Assembly (NCBI GenBank): GCA_034434915.1
Contig: DAOTYE010000029.1
Span: forward strand, 1-45,822
Source of the DNA: DAOTYE01 sp034434915
GTDB lineage: Bacteria > Chloroflexota > Dehalococcoidia > Dehalococcoidales > RBG-16-60-22
DNA: 45,822 bases
Reading direction: 5' to 3'
How positions within the stretch are numbered: position 1 is the stretch's first letter; every line of letters begins with the position of its first letter. Under the pieces are notes generated by a model that saw only the letters and a list, made by a program, of their open reading frames with translations, did no database searches and was not told the origin of the DNA. This document shows positions 14,646-23,711 of this stretch, one piece after another. Both the position numbers and the translations under genes were made by a program.

Positions 14646-16733
14646 GTGCCGAGAAGCTATCCCTTAGAGCGAGTGAGAAACATCGGCATCATTGCTCATA
14701 TTGATGCCGGGAAGACCACGACCACTGAGCGCATCCTCTACTACACCGGACGCACGTACAAGATTGGCAATGTAGATGAGGGCACCACGGTCATGGACTT
14801 CATGCAACAGGAGCGGGAGCGGGGCATCACCATCAAAGCCGCCGCCACCACCGCCTATTGGCGCGACCACCGCATCAACATCATTGACACACCGGGACAC
14901 GTGGACTTCACTGCTGAGGTTGAGCGCAGTCTGCGCGTCCTTGATGGCGGCGTGGTTATTTTTGATGGCGTCGCCGGGGTGGAAGCACAATCTGAGACCG
15001 TCTGGCGCCAGGCGCACCGCTATGGCGTCCCCCGCATCTGCTACATCAACAAGATGGACAGAGTGGGTGCCAACTTCAAGCGGACCGTCTCCATGATTGA
15101 AAAGCGGCTCAGCGCCCGCGCCCTGCCGGTACAACTGCCGCTCGGCAGTGAAGAGAGCTTCTCAGGCGTGATTGACCTTATCAGCATGAAAGCCTGGCAA
15201 TTTGACGGCAATCCGGATTCAGAACCAAAAGAAATCCCTATTCCTGAGTCTGAAAAAGCAGATGCCAGCGAATTCCGCCACCTCCTCATTGAACGGCTGG
15301 CTGATGCTGATGACACCATGATGGAAGCCTATCTTGAAGGAAAAGAAATCACCCCCGAACTGATTAAACAGTCGCTCAGGCGGGTAACCCTGGCTAACAA
15401 GGGGGTGCCTATTATCTGCGGCAGTTCTTTTAGAAACAAAGGCATTGAATTTCTGCTTGATGCCGTGCTGGACTATCTCCCCTCCCCCCTTGATATGCCG
15501 CCGGTGCATGCAATTGATATTAAAACGGGAGCAGATGTCACCTGCCCTGTTGATGATGAGGCACCTTTTGCCGCGCTGGCGTTCAAAGTAGTCTCAGACC
15601 CGTTTGTGGGCAGGTTGGTCTATTTCCGTATTTATTCCGGCAGGATTGAGGTGGGAGACCAGGTGCTCAATACCACCAGAGGCAAAAGAGAGCGCATCGG
15701 GCGGCTTCTCCTGATGCATGCCAACCACCGTGAAGAGATTACCTATGCCGATACCGGGTCAATTGTCGCCACCCTGGGACTTAAGAACACCTTTACTGGA
15801 GATACCCTGTGTGATGCCACCCAGCCGGTACTGCTTGAATCCATCCGTTTCCCTGAGCCGGTGGTCTCCATCGCCATTGAGCCCAAGACACGGGCAGACC
15901 AGGATAAGCTTGGTGAAGCCCTCCAGAAGCTGACAGAGGAAGACCCCACCTTTAAAGTAAGCTATAACCAAGAGACGGGACAGACTGTCATTTCAGGCAT
16001 GGGCGAGCTTCACCTTGACGTCATTGTCAGCCGCCTGACCACGGAGCATGGCGTCATGGCAAAAGTGGGACAGCCGCAGGTAGCCTACAAAGAGACAATC
16101 ACCCTCCCGGCGCGGGCTGAAGGCAGGTTTGTCCGCCAGAGCGGTGGACACGGCCAGTATGGGCATGTCCTCATTGAGTTTGAACCCCTGCCCCGCGGCA
16201 GTGGCTTCAAGTTTGAAGAGAAGCTGAAAGGTGCCACCATACCCAGGTCGTTTGTCCCTGCTATTGAAGCCGGCGTGAGAGAAGCCATGGAAACCGGCGT
16301 TATTGCCGGCTATCCCGTGGTTGACATTAAGGCAGTGCTCTATGACGGAAGCTACCATGAGGTTGACTCGTCTGAGCTGGCTTTCAAGACTGCCGCCTCT
16401 CTCGCCCTGCGCCAGGGGCTGGAAAAGGGCAAGCCGGTCCTGCTGGAACCAATTATGAAGATGGAAGTGGTCACGCCGGAACAGTTCCTCGGTGATGTCA
16501 TCGGCGATATTAACGCCCGCAGAGGGCACATCACCGTGATAGATACCCAGGGTGAAATGTATGCCATTCACGCCCTGGTACCGCTGGCGGAGACTTTCGG
16601 CTATGCCACCAGCCTCCGCTCAATCACCCAGGGCAGGGCTACTTATACCATGGAATTCTCCAAGTATCAGGAGGTCCCGGCAGAAATCACAGCGCAAATT
16701 ACAGAAAGAATAGTGGGAAAGAGACATGGCTAA
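14646..16733 (+). CDS. fusA: Elongation factor G
   Basis: EF-G is the GTPase that drives ribosome translocation and, with RRF, recycling. The 695-residue protein has the P-loop AHIDAGKTT, switch region RGITI, DTPGHVDF (G3) and NKMD (G4), then the usual domains II-V. GTG 14646 is the start, with AAAGGA upstream after a 60-base gap. Its last eight bases overlap the rpsJ start. No tuf gene follows, unlike the E. coli str operon; the S10 genes follow directly. Confidence 0.96.
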   Translation: MPRSYPLERVRNIGIIAHIDAGKTTTTERILYYTGRTYKIGNVDEGTTVMDFMQQERERGITIKAAATTAYWRDHRINIIDTPGHVDFTAEVERSLRVLDGGVVIFDGVAGVEAQSETVWRQAHRYGVPRICYINKMDRVGANFKRTVSMIEKRLSARALPVQLPLGSEESFSGVIDLISMKAWQFDGNPDSEPKEIPIPESEKADASEFRHLLIERLADADDTMMEAYLEGKEITPELIKQSLRRVTLANKGVPIICGSSFRNKGIEFLLDAVLDYLPSPLDMPPVHAIDIKTGADVTCPVDDEAPFAALAFKVVSDPFVGRLVYFRIYSGRIEVGDQVLNTTRGKRERIGRLLLMHANHREEITYADTGSIVATLGLKNTFTGDTLCDATQPVLLESIRFPEPVVSIAIEPKTRADQDKLGEALQKLTEEDPTFKVSYNQETGQTVISGMGELHLDVIVSRLTTEHGVMAKVGQPQVAYKETITLPARAEGRFVRQSGGHGQYGHVLIEFEPLPRGSGFKFEEKLKGATIPRSFVPAIEAGVREAMETGVIAGYPVVDIKAVLYDGSYHEVDSSELAFKTAASLALRQGLEKGKPVLLEPIMKMEVVTPEQFLGDVIGDINARRGHITVIDTQGEMYAIHALVPLAETFGYATSLRSITQGRATYTMEFSKYQEVPAEITAQITERIVGKRHG

Positions 16734-17034
16734 ACAGAAAATTCGCATCAAGCTCAAGGGTTTTGACCATAGGCTCGTTGACCAGTCTGCGGCTCAGATT
16801 GTGGATGCGGTAGAGCGCACCGGGGCAGTGGTGGCGGGACCAATCCCTCTACCCACCCGTATTCAGAAATTCAGCGTTATCCGCTCCCCTTTCATTGATA
16901 AGGACTCTCAGGAACAATTTGAAATCAGGACCCACAAGCGCATTATTGACATTATAGAGACTACCTCAAAGACGATTGAAGCTCTCACCAAGCTCAATCT
17001 GCCTTCCGGGGTGGAAATTGATATTAAGCTTTAA
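16726..17034 (+). CDS. rpsJ: Ribosomal protein S10
   Basis: S10 belongs to the 30S head and also acts as NusE in antitermination. At 102 residues, the RIKLKGFDHRLVD start and GPIPLPTRIQKFSVIRSPF core are canonical. The ATG lies within the end of fusA (eight-base overlap), so the str and S10 groups are fused into one transcript here. Confidence 0.95.
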   Translation: MAKQKIRIKLKGFDHRLVDQSAAQIVDAVERTGAVVAGPIPLPTRIQKFSVIRSPFIDKDSQEQFEIRTHKRIIDIIETTSKTIEALTKLNLPSGVEIDIKL

Positions 17035-17044
17035 GGATTAAGAT

Positions 17045-17665
17045 ATGGTTCAGGGTATTATCGGCAAAAAGCTGGGCATGACCCAGGTCTATGGAGAAGG
17101 TGGCAAGGTCACCGCGGTAACCGCCATTGAAGCGGGACCGTGCGTCGTCGCCCAGGTGAAAACGGCAGAGAAAGACGGCTATAATGCCATTCAGCTTGCC
17201 TTCGGACCGGCTAAGAAGCTCAACGCGGCGGAGAAAGGTCACCTTAAGAATCTGGGACAGTTCAAGCACCTCAGAGAGGTGCGCACTGATGAGAAAGAGA
17301 CCTACCAGGTGGGACAGAAGATAGATGTCAGCCTGTTCAAGCCGGGTGACAGGGTCAATATCACCGGCACTTCACGCGGCCGCGGGTTCGCCGGCGTGGT
17401 CAAGCGCTACCATTTCAAAGGTGGACCCAAGACCCACGGTCAATCTGACCGCCTGCGCGCGCCGGGGTCAGTTGGTCCGGACCGCCCTGCCCGCGTTATC
17501 CCGGGATACCGCATGGCGGGGCACATGGGCAACCACAGAGTCACCGTGCGTAATCTTGAAGTTATCCAGGCGGACCCCGCTCGCAACCTGCTCTTAGTGA
17601 AAGGAGCGGTGCCCGGTGGAGAAGACAGCTTAGTCATTGTGAAAAAAACGGGAAAAGGGAAATAA
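17045..17665 (+). CDS. rplC: Ribosomal protein L3
   Basis: L3 is an early-assembly 50S protein near the peptidyl transferase centre. The 206-residue protein begins GIIGKKLGMTQVY and has the glycine-rich loop GTSRGRGFAGVVKR and the PGSVGPDRPARVIPG region that reaches into the ribosome core. It follows rpsJ by 10 bases. Confidence 0.95.
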   Translation: MVQGIIGKKLGMTQVYGEGGKVTAVTAIEAGPCVVAQVKTAEKDGYNAIQLAFGPAKKLNAAEKGHLKNLGQFKHLREVRTDEKETYQVGQKIDVSLFKPGDRVNITGTSRGRGFAGVVKRYHFKGGPKTHGQSDRLRAPGSVGPDRPARVIPGYRMAGHMGNHRVTVRNLEVIQADPARNLLLVKGAVPGGEDSLVIVKKTGKGK

Positions 17666-17668
17666 GCC

Positions 17669-18322
17669 ATGCAGATTCCAGTATATGACCTTGCTGGTAA
17701 AGTAGTGGAGAATATTGAAGTGAATGACCAGGTCTTCGCCGTGCCCTTCAATGAGGGCGTGGTGCACCAGGTAATGGTCGCCCAGCGAGCTAACGCCCGC
17801 CACGGCAACGCGTCAACAAAAACGCGCGGCGAGGTTGACGGTAGCAGTAAAAAGCTCTACCGGCAGAAGCACACCGGCTACGCGCGCATGGGCAGCAAGC
17901 GCTCACCACTGCGCCGCAAGGGTGGCGTGGTCGGCGGTCCCAAGCCCAAGGACTGGAGCATGGACCTGCCCAAGAAGATGCGCCAGCTTGCCATCCGCTG
18001 TGTCCTTTCCGCAAAAGCGAGTGATGGTGAACTGAAAGTGCTTAAAGAGCTCAAGCTGGATGAGCCTAAAACAAAACAGATGGTGCAAATTTTGAGTGCG
18101 CTGGGCGTGGCTACTTCAGCGCTGGTGATTGATACCCAGCCCGGGGACAATGTGATTAAATCAGCACGGAACCTGAAGGGAATCAAGACCATGCCCGCCA
18201 GCTTGCTCAATGTGGTTGACCTTCTCTCCCACAAAACGCTCTTGATGACGGTGGACGCCGTCCGCAAGGCAGAGGAGCTGTGGGGGGAGAAACACGCGTC
18301 AGAGGTGAAACATGCAGCCTAA
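17669..18322 (+). CDS. rplD: Ribosomal protein L4
   Basis: L4 lines the exit tunnel; in Proteobacteria it also autoregulates the S10 operon. The 217-residue protein has the extended tunnel loop rich in Lys/Arg/Gly (GSKRSPLRRKGGVVGGPKPK). It begins three bases after rplC and overlaps rplW by 11 bases, implying coupled translation. Confidence 0.95.
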   Translation: MQIPVYDLAGKVVENIEVNDQVFAVPFNEGVVHQVMVAQRANARHGNASTKTRGEVDGSSKKLYRQKHTGYARMGSKRSPLRRKGGVVGGPKPKDWSMDLPKKMRQLAIRCVLSAKASDGELKVLKELKLDEPKTKQMVQILSALGVATSALVIDTQPGDNVIKSARNLKGIKTMPASLLNVVDLLSHKTLLMTVDAVRKAEELWGEKHASEVKHAA

Positions 18323-18596
18323 TGATATTCTGCGCCGCCCCCTTATCACGGAAAAGAATACCATCCTCCAGGCACAGAACAAGTATGCCTTTGAGGTAGC
18401 CAGGAAAGCCAATAAACCTCAGATTAAAGAGGCGGTGGAGAAGGCGTTCAAAGTGACGGTGAAGGAAGTCAACGTGATTACTGTGCCGGGCAAAACTAGA
18501 AGAGCAGGGAGACGCCTGATTCAGACCTCTCCAATGAAAAAAGCGGTGGTCACCCTGAAACAGGGTGATAAGATACAATTATTTGAAGGCGTGTAG
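18312..18596 (+). CDS. rplW: Ribosomal protein L23
   Basis: L23 stands at the tunnel exit and docks trigger factor and SRP. At 94 residues it has the typical RRPLITEKNT start and ANKPQIKEAVEKAFKVTV core. The start codon lies within rplD. Confidence 0.94.
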   Translation: MQPNDILRRPLITEKNTILQAQNKYAFEVARKANKPQIKEAVEKAFKVTVKEVNVITVPGKTRRAGRRLIQTSPMKKAVVTLKQGDKIQLFEGV

Positions 18597-18614
18597 TGCG
18601 TAAAGGAAGAACAC

Positions 18615-19439
18615 ATGGCAGTTAAGATTTACAAACCCACTTCTCCCGGCAGACGGGGCATGACCGGCTACACTTTTGAGGAAATCACCAGAGATGAGCC
18701 GGAGAAGTCCCTGGTATTGCCGCTGAAAAAGAAGGCGGGGCGCAGTCATGGCAAAATCACCGTCCGCCACCGCGGCGGCGGAGCGAAGCGTAAACTGCGC
18801 ATCATTGATTTCCGCAGGGACAAAATTAATGTTCCGGGCAGAGTGGCGGCAATAGAATATGACCCTAACCGTACCGCCCGTATCGCCCTCATCTACTACG
18901 CTGACGGCGAGAAGCGCTATATTTTAGCGCCGCAGGAACTCAAAGTCGGTGACACGGTAATGTCTGGTGAAAAAGCAGAACCTAAGCCGGGGAATGCGCT
19001 ACCCATGAAGCTCATCCCCACCGGCACGTTCATCCATAATATTGAACTGACCATCGGCAGAGGCGGACAGATTGTGCGCAGTGCTGGCACCTCCGCCCAG
19101 CTTATGGTCAGAGAAGGAGATTATGTTCTGGTCAGGCTGCCCTCCGGTGAGATGCGCCGCATTCACGGGGACTGCATGGCGACCATCGGGCAGGTGGGCA
19201 ACATTGAGCACCAGAACATCAGCATCGGGAAGGCAGGAAGGAAACGTCTCATGGGATGGCGTCCTGACGTCAGAGGCGGCGCCATGTCTCCGCGCGACCA
19301 TCCACATGGCGGCGGCAGAGACAAGTGTCCTATCGGCTTCCCGAACCCGAAGACACCTTGGGGCAAGGTGGCTTATGGCCTGAAGACCCGCAAACCCAAG
19401 GCTTCAGACAAACTGATTGTCAAGCGGAGAGGAAAGTAA
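18615..19439 (+). CDS. rplB: Ribosomal protein L2
   Basis: L2 is essential for subunit joining and peptidyl transferase activity. The 274-residue length is standard. The conserved GRNNQGRITVRHRGGG-type segment appears here as HGKITVRHRGGGAKRKLR, and the catalytic-region histidine lies in SPRDHPHGGGRDKCPIG near the C-terminus. GGAAG precedes ATG 18615. Confidence 0.96.
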   Translation: MAVKIYKPTSPGRRGMTGYTFEEITRDEPEKSLVLPLKKKAGRSHGKITVRHRGGGAKRKLRIIDFRRDKINVPGRVAAIEYDPNRTARIALIYYADGEKRYILAPQELKVGDTVMSGEKAEPKPGNALPMKLIPTGTFIHNIELTIGRGGQIVRSAGTSAQLMVREGDYVLVRLPSGEMRRIHGDCMATIGQVGNIEHQNISIGKAGRKRLMGWRPDVRGGAMSPRDHPHGGGRDKCPIGFPNPKTPWGKVAYGLKTRKPKASDKLIVKRRGK

Positions 19440-19451
19440 AAGGGGTAACCT

Positions 19452-19793
19452 ATGTCAAGGTCAATTAAAAAAGGACCGTTTATTGACGTTAAACTGCAGA
19501 AAAAAGTGGAGGCAGTGATTAAGTCTGGCGAGAAGACGGTCATCAAGACCTGGTCGCGCGCTTCCACCATTCTGCCACAGATGGTAGGTTTAACCATCGG
19601 CGTGCATGACGGCAGGAAACACGTCCCCATCTTTATCACGGAGAACATGGTGGGGCACAGGCTGGGTGAGTTCGCCCCCACCCGCATCTTCAGAGGGCAT
19701 TCATCCAGAGTGGAGAAGGCGCCTACAGCGGCGGCGGGACCATCACCATCAGCCGGAGCACCGTCTGCACCACCGAAAAAAGAAGGTGCCTAA
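19452..19793 (+). CDS. rpsS: Ribosomal protein S19, with Ala/Pro-rich tail
   Basis: S19 contacts the 50S subunit through a 30S head bridge. The canonical body (RSIKKGPFID to GEFAPTRIFRGHSS) ends near residue 88. The remaining 25 residues, to 113, are a low-complexity Ala/Pro/Ser tail ending in KKEGA, longer than the usual end of this protein. Similar tails occur on S12 and S3 in this operon. Confidence 0.95.
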   Translation: MSRSIKKGPFIDVKLQKKVEAVIKSGEKTVIKTWSRASTILPQMVGLTIGVHDGRKHVPIFITENMVGHRLGEFAPTRIFRGHSSRVEKAPTAAAGPSPSAGAPSAPPKKEGA

Positions 19794-19806
19794 CAGGTAG
19801 GATACT

Positions 19807-20145
19807 ATGCAAGTGAAAGCTGTAGCTAAAGATACCGGGATATCAGCCCAGAAATTGCGCCTGATTGCCAACATGGTACGGGGCAAGAAGGTGGAGGAGG
19901 CTTTGAACATCCTCAAATTCACCCCTACCCCCAATGCCATCGCAATCGCCAAGGTCATCAAATCAGCGGCGTCAAACGCAGAGAATAATTACCAGCTGGC
20001 GCCATCAGATTTGAGAATCACGCGCATTCTGGTGGACAAGGGACCTCATCTGAAGAGATTCCGGGCGAAAGCCCGTGGACAGGCTGGTCCCATATTGAAG
20101 GGGTCAAGCCATATTACAGTAATCGTTGCCGACCAGGAGGGATAA
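19807..20145 (+). CDS. rplV: Ribosomal protein L22
   Basis: L22 lines the exit tunnel with its long beta hairpin, seen here as HLKRFRAKARGQAGPILKGSS. At 112 residues it is normal. It has GTAGGAT before ATG 19807 and directly abuts rpsC: its TAA is followed at once by the TTG start. Confidence 0.95.
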   Translation: MQVKAVAKDTGISAQKLRLIANMVRGKKVEEALNILKFTPTPNAIAIAKVIKSAASNAENNYQLAPSDLRITRILVDKGPHLKRFRAKARGQAGPILKGSSHITVIVADQEG

Positions 20146-21291
20146 TTGGGACGCAAGGTTCATCCAATAGGGTTCAGACTCGGCTTTATTCAGGACTGGC
20201 AAGCCAAGTGGTACGCTGAAAGGCCGCATTATGCTGAAGCTCTGCATGAGGACATCAAAATCAGGCAGGCTATCCGGTCTGCGTATGCTGACGCTGCGGT
20301 CTCGCGCATTGATATTGAGCGGCAGGCAAAAGAGGTGACCGTTGCCATTCACACTGCCAGACCGGGCATCGTCATCGGACGCGGTGGGCAGAGAGTGGAA
20401 GAACTCAATAGCCATCTGGAAAAGATGTTCGGCAAGAAAGTAAGACTCAATATCCAGGAAATCAGACAGCCGGAGCTGGATGCCTTCCTCGTGGCGCGGA
20501 CGGTTGCTGAGCAGATTGAGCGGCGCATTGCCTACCGCCGGGCTATGAAACAGGCGCTCTTCCGCACCATGCAGGCTGGCGCAAAGGGCGTAAAAGTCCA
20601 CTGCTCAGGCAGGCTGGGCGATGCTGAAATCGCCCGCCGTCAGACCATGAGCCAGGGAAGGGTGCCTCTGGCAACCATGCGCGCTGATATTGATTATGCC
20701 GTCACTGAAGCACATACCCAGATGGGACGCATCGGCATCAAGGTCTGGATATATAAAGGTGAAATCCTGCCAGAAGCCAAGATACCGGAAATGGCTGTCC
20801 CGTCAGAAGCCGCAGTGAGCAAAGCCGCGGAAACTGTTCCCAGCACGCCATCGCCGGTAGCGGAAAAGCTGGCGGAACTGGTAAAAGCAGAGGGCGCCAA
20901 AGAGGCACAACTGATTAAGGAGGCGCTTATGCCTGCGGCGGAAGAGACATCCGCCAAACCGGCGCCCCGCAGGGCAAAAACAACCGCCGCGGCTGAACCT
21001 GAGGAAAAGCCAGAGCAAGCGGTTAAAGAAGAGAAGGCTGAAGCAAAGAAAAAACCAGCCAGACCGAGGGCGAAGAAAGCTGAAGCCGTGCCTGCGGTAG
21101 CAGAAGAGAAACCAGCCCAGCCAGAGGCAAAAGCCAGTGAGGCTAAACCTGAGGCTGTTGAGGAAAAGCCGCTTGAGCCTAAGGCAAAGAAAAAGGCAAA
21201 GGCAGAAGCCGAAGCTCCATTAGCCGAGGAGCAACCAGCCAAGCCAGCCCGCAAGAGCAAAAAGTCAACAGAGTCTAAAGAGGACAAGTAA
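20146..21291 (+). CDS. rpsC: Ribosomal protein S3, with a 170-residue low-complexity tail
   Basis: S3 forms part of the mRNA entry tunnel of the 30S subunit. The canonical protein occupies residues 1-210: MGRKVHPIGFRLG start, KH domain motif GIVIGRGGQRVEE (74-86), and C-terminal domain ending KVWIYKGEILPE. It then continues for about 170 residues of Ala, Lys, Glu and Pro, with repeats such as EEKPAQPEAKA and PARPRAKKAEA, to 381 residues. Most bacterial S3 proteins are 210-280. The tail is probably disordered. TTG 20146 starts the gene directly after the rplV stop, with GGAGG six bases before it. Confidence 0.95.
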   Translation: MGRKVHPIGFRLGFIQDWQAKWYAERPHYAEALHEDIKIRQAIRSAYADAAVSRIDIERQAKEVTVAIHTARPGIVIGRGGQRVEELNSHLEKMFGKKVRLNIQEIRQPELDAFLVARTVAEQIERRIAYRRAMKQALFRTMQAGAKGVKVHCSGRLGDAEIARRQTMSQGRVPLATMRADIDYAVTEAHTQMGRIGIKVWIYKGEILPEAKIPEMAVPSEAAVSKAAETVPSTPSPVAEKLAELVKAEGAKEAQLIKEALMPAAEETSAKPAPRRAKTTAAAEPEEKPEQAVKEEKAEAKKKPARPRAKKAEAVPAVAEEKPAQPEAKASEAKPEAVEEKPLEPKAKKKAKAEAEAPLAEEQPAKPARKSKKSTESKEDK

Positions 21292-21293
21292 CC

Positions 21294-21752
21294 ATGTTAC
21301 AACCTAAGCGTGTTAAATACCGAAAAGCGCACCGCGGACGCTGTGTAGGAAAAGCCCAGTCAGGCAATGTCATTAGCTTTGGCGATTTTGGCATGCAGGC
21401 GCTGGAGTCAGCGTGGCTTACCGCCGCCCAGATTGAAGCGGCGCGCCGTGCCATCACTCGCTACATCCGCCGCGGCGGCAAAGTGTGGATACGCGTTTTC
21501 CCGGACAAACCGGTAACCAAGAAGCCGGCGGAAACCCGCATGGGCGGTGGGAAAGGGTCACCAGACCACTGGGTCTGCCCAACCAAGACGGGCAGAATCC
21601 TCTTTGAGATGGCAGGAGTGACAGAGAAGACCGCCAAAGAGGCAATGCGCCTGGCGTCTTACAAATTGCCTATCCGCACCAAGTTCGTAGCAAAGGAGAC
21701 CACCATCGCCGCTGGTGCTGGCTCTGAAAAGCAGGAGGAAAGCTCGCGGTGA
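21294..21752 (+). CDS. rplP: Ribosomal protein L16
   Basis: L16 organises the A-site region of the 50S subunit. At 152 residues, the LQPKRVKYRKAHRGR start and the VTKKPAETRMGGGKGSP loop are canonical. It begins two bases after rpsC and its stop overlaps the rpmC start by four bases (GTGA). Confidence 0.95.
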   Translation: MLQPKRVKYRKAHRGRCVGKAQSGNVISFGDFGMQALESAWLTAAQIEAARRAITRYIRRGGKVWIRVFPDKPVTKKPAETRMGGGKGSPDHWVCPTKTGRILFEMAGVTEKTAKEAMRLASYKLPIRTKFVAKETTIAAGAGSEKQEESSR

Positions 21753-21946
21753 AGATTGATGAATTAAGAGCCTTAAAACCAGAGGATTTGACCAAACAGC
21801 TGGATGAAGCCCGCCAGGAACTCCTTAACCTGCGCTTCCGCCTGGAGACCAGACAGCTGGTAAATCACCGTGAGATTGTCAGGGTGAAAAAGAACATCGC
21901 CCGGCTCCAGACGATATTGAAAGAAAAAGAGCTGGGAATAAGGTAA
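21749..21946 (+). CDS. rpmC: Ribosomal protein L29
   Basis: L29 is a two-helix protein at the tunnel exit. The 65-residue product has the classic ELRALKPEDLTKQLDEARQE and LRFRLETRQL segments. GTG 21749 overlaps the rplP stop codon, with GAGGAAAG just upstream. Confidence 0.94.
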   Translation: MKIDELRALKPEDLTKQLDEARQELLNLRFRLETRQLVNHREIVRVKKNIARLQTILKEKELGIR

Positions 21947-21950
21947 GCTT

Positions 21951-22232
21951 ATGGAAAAGAAACAGAAGACCAGAATCGGGCGCGTCATCAGTCATAAGAT
22001 GGATAAGACCGCCATCGTAGCGGTGGATACCATGAAGCTCTTCCCACTCTACCGCAAGGCGCTGAAGAGGACAAAAAAGGTAAAAGCCCATGACGCAAAG
22101 AATCAGGCTAAACCGGGTGACATAGTGCGCCTGGTGGAGACCCGCCCCCTCTCTAAAGAGAAGCGCTGGCGCATTGCAGAGATAGTTACCAAGGGCGAGG
22201 TAGCTGAAGTCAAACCAGAGGAAATAACATAG
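21951..22232 (+). CDS. rpsQ: Ribosomal protein S17
   Basis: S17 is a primary 16S rRNA-binding protein with an OB fold. At 93 residues it shows IGRVISHKMDKTAIVAVD and the GDIVRLVETRPLSKEKRW end. The start ATG follows rpmC by four bases. Confidence 0.94.
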   Translation: MEKKQKTRIGRVISHKMDKTAIVAVDTMKLFPLYRKALKRTKKVKAHDAKNQAKPGDIVRLVETRPLSKEKRWRIAEIVTKGEVAEVKPEEIT

Positions 22233-22250
22233 TACGTAGGGTATAAGATA

Positions 22251-22619
22251 ATGATTCAGATTTATACCAGACTAAAGGTAGCTGATAACACCGGTGCCAG
22301 GGAAATCATGTGCTTCACCGTGCTGGGCGGGAGTATGCGCCGCTATGCCACCATTGGTGACGTAATAGTTGCCGCGGTGAAAAAGGCTATACCTAACGGG
22401 CAGGTGAAGAAGGGAGAGGTAGTGAGGGCGGTTATTGTGCGCATTGCCAAGCCGTTCCGTCGCCCGGATGGCTCATACATCAGGTTTGATGAGAACGCGG
22501 CAGTCATCCTGACAGACAAAAACAATCCCAAAGGCACCCGCATCTTCGGTCCGGTGGCGCGGGAACTGCGTGAGAAGAACTTCACCAAGATTATTTCGCT
22601 GGCACCAGAGGTATTGTGA
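22251..22619 (+). CDS. rplN: Ribosomal protein L14
   Basis: L14 forms an inter-subunit bridge and binds the silencing factor RsfS. The product is 122 residues, with the invariant MIQIYTRLKVADNTGAREI start and the GTRIFGPVARELR end. Confidence 0.95.
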   Translation: MIQIYTRLKVADNTGAREIMCFTVLGGSMRRYATIGDVIVAAVKKAIPNGQVKKGEVVRAVIVRIAKPFRRPDGSYIRFDENAAVILTDKNNPKGTRIFGPVARELREKNFTKIISLAPEVL

Positions 22620-22628
22620 GAGCAAGCT

Positions 22629-22940
22629 ATGAAAATCAGGAAAAATGATACAGTACTGGTGATTGCCGGTAAAGAGAAGGGTAAAAAGGGGAAGGTGCGT
22701 TTTGCCTACCCCAAGGATAACCGCATCATTGTGGAAGGGGTCAACTTCATTAAAAAGCACTCACGGGCAAGGGGTCAGGTGAGGCAGGCGGGCATCATTG
22801 AGCTGGAGGCACCCTTACCCGTCTCAAATGTGATGCTTATCTGCAGTAAATGCAATAAGCCTGCCCGTATCGGATACCGCTTCCTGGAAGATGGCAGAAA
22901 GGTGAGAATCTGCCGCGTGTGTAAAGAGGTAATTGATTAA
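22629..22940 (+). CDS. rplX: Ribosomal protein L24, zinc-ribbon form
   Basis: L24 starts 50S assembly. The KOW motif fills the N-terminal half (KNDTVLVIAGKEKGKKGKV). The 103-residue form carries a C-terminal zinc ribbon with C72, C75 (CSKC) and C95, C98 (CRVC), as in Firmicutes. Confidence 0.95.
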   Translation: MKIRKNDTVLVIAGKEKGKKGKVRFAYPKDNRIIVEGVNFIKKHSRARGQVRQAGIIELEAPLPVSNVMLICSKCNKPARIGYRFLEDGRKVRICRVCKEVID

Positions 22941-22942
22941 CC

Positions 22943-23485
22943 ATGTCTAGATTGCAGGATAAATACCGTAAAGAGGTCATCCCGGCACTGGTAAAGCGCT
23001 TCAAATATAAGAACGTGATGCAGGCGCCCAAGCTGACCAAGGTGGTGCTCAATATCGGTCTGGGGGAAGCTATCACCAACGCCAAGGCGATTGAAGCGGC
23101 GGAAAATGACCTCGCCACCATCACCGGCCAGCACCCGGTCATTACTCGCTCGCGGAAATCAATCTCCGTATGGCGGCTGAGAGAGGGTATGCCCATCGGC
23201 ATCAAGGTCACCCTGCGCGGCGAACGCATGTACCAGTTCCTGGATAAGCTTATGAATGCGGTACTGCCCCGCGTCCGCGAATTTCAGGGAGTCCCGCCAA
23301 ACTCCTTTGATGGGAGAGGTAATTACAGCTTGGGGTTGAAGGAGCAAACTTTCTTCCCCGAAATTGAATATGAAAAGATTGATAAAATCAGAGGGTTAGA
23401 AATATCAATCGCCACCACGGCGAAGAGCGATGAGGAAGGCAAAGCTTTACTTGAGCTTATGGGTATGCCCTTCGCCAAGGAGTAA
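22943..23485 (+). CDS. rplE: Ribosomal protein L5
   Basis: L5 binds 5S rRNA and contacts the P-site tRNA and the 30S head. At 180 residues it has the PKLTKVVLNIGLGEA and ITRSRKSISVWRLREG segments and the typical GLKEQTFFPEIEYEKID. It begins two bases after rplX. Confidence 0.95.
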   Translation: MSRLQDKYRKEVIPALVKRFKYKNVMQAPKLTKVVLNIGLGEAITNAKAIEAAENDLATITGQHPVITRSRKSISVWRLREGMPIGIKVTLRGERMYQFLDKLMNAVLPRVREFQGVPPNSFDGRGNYSLGLKEQTFFPEIEYEKIDKIRGLEISIATTAKSDEEGKALLELMGMPFAKE

Positions 23486-23501
23486 CGGAGTTTAGGAAAC
23501 G

Positions 23502-23687
23502 ATGGCAAAAGTATCAGAGATTGTCAAATCCCAGCGACCAGCCAAGTACCGGGTCCAGCAGCACAACCGGTGCAAGCTTTGCGGGCGCCCCCGGGCTTAC
23601 ATGCGCAAATTCGGCGTCTGCCGCATTTGCTTCCGCAGACTTGCCCTCAGTGGACAACTGCCCGGCGTTAGGAAGTCCAGCTGGTAA
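23502..23687 (+). CDS. rpsZ: Ribosomal protein S14, zinc-binding type Z
   Basis: This short S14 has 61 residues. It carries the zinc pair C24, C27 (CKLC) and C40, C43 (CRIC), typical of Gram-positives, Thermus and Chloroflexi, rather than the longer cysteine-free form of E. coli. Confidence 0.95.
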   Translation: MAKVSEIVKSQRPAKYRVQQHNRCKLCGRPRAYMRKFGVCRICFRRLALSGQLPGVRKSSW

Positions 23688-23711
23688 AATAGAGAGAGCC
23701 GAGGAACTAGT

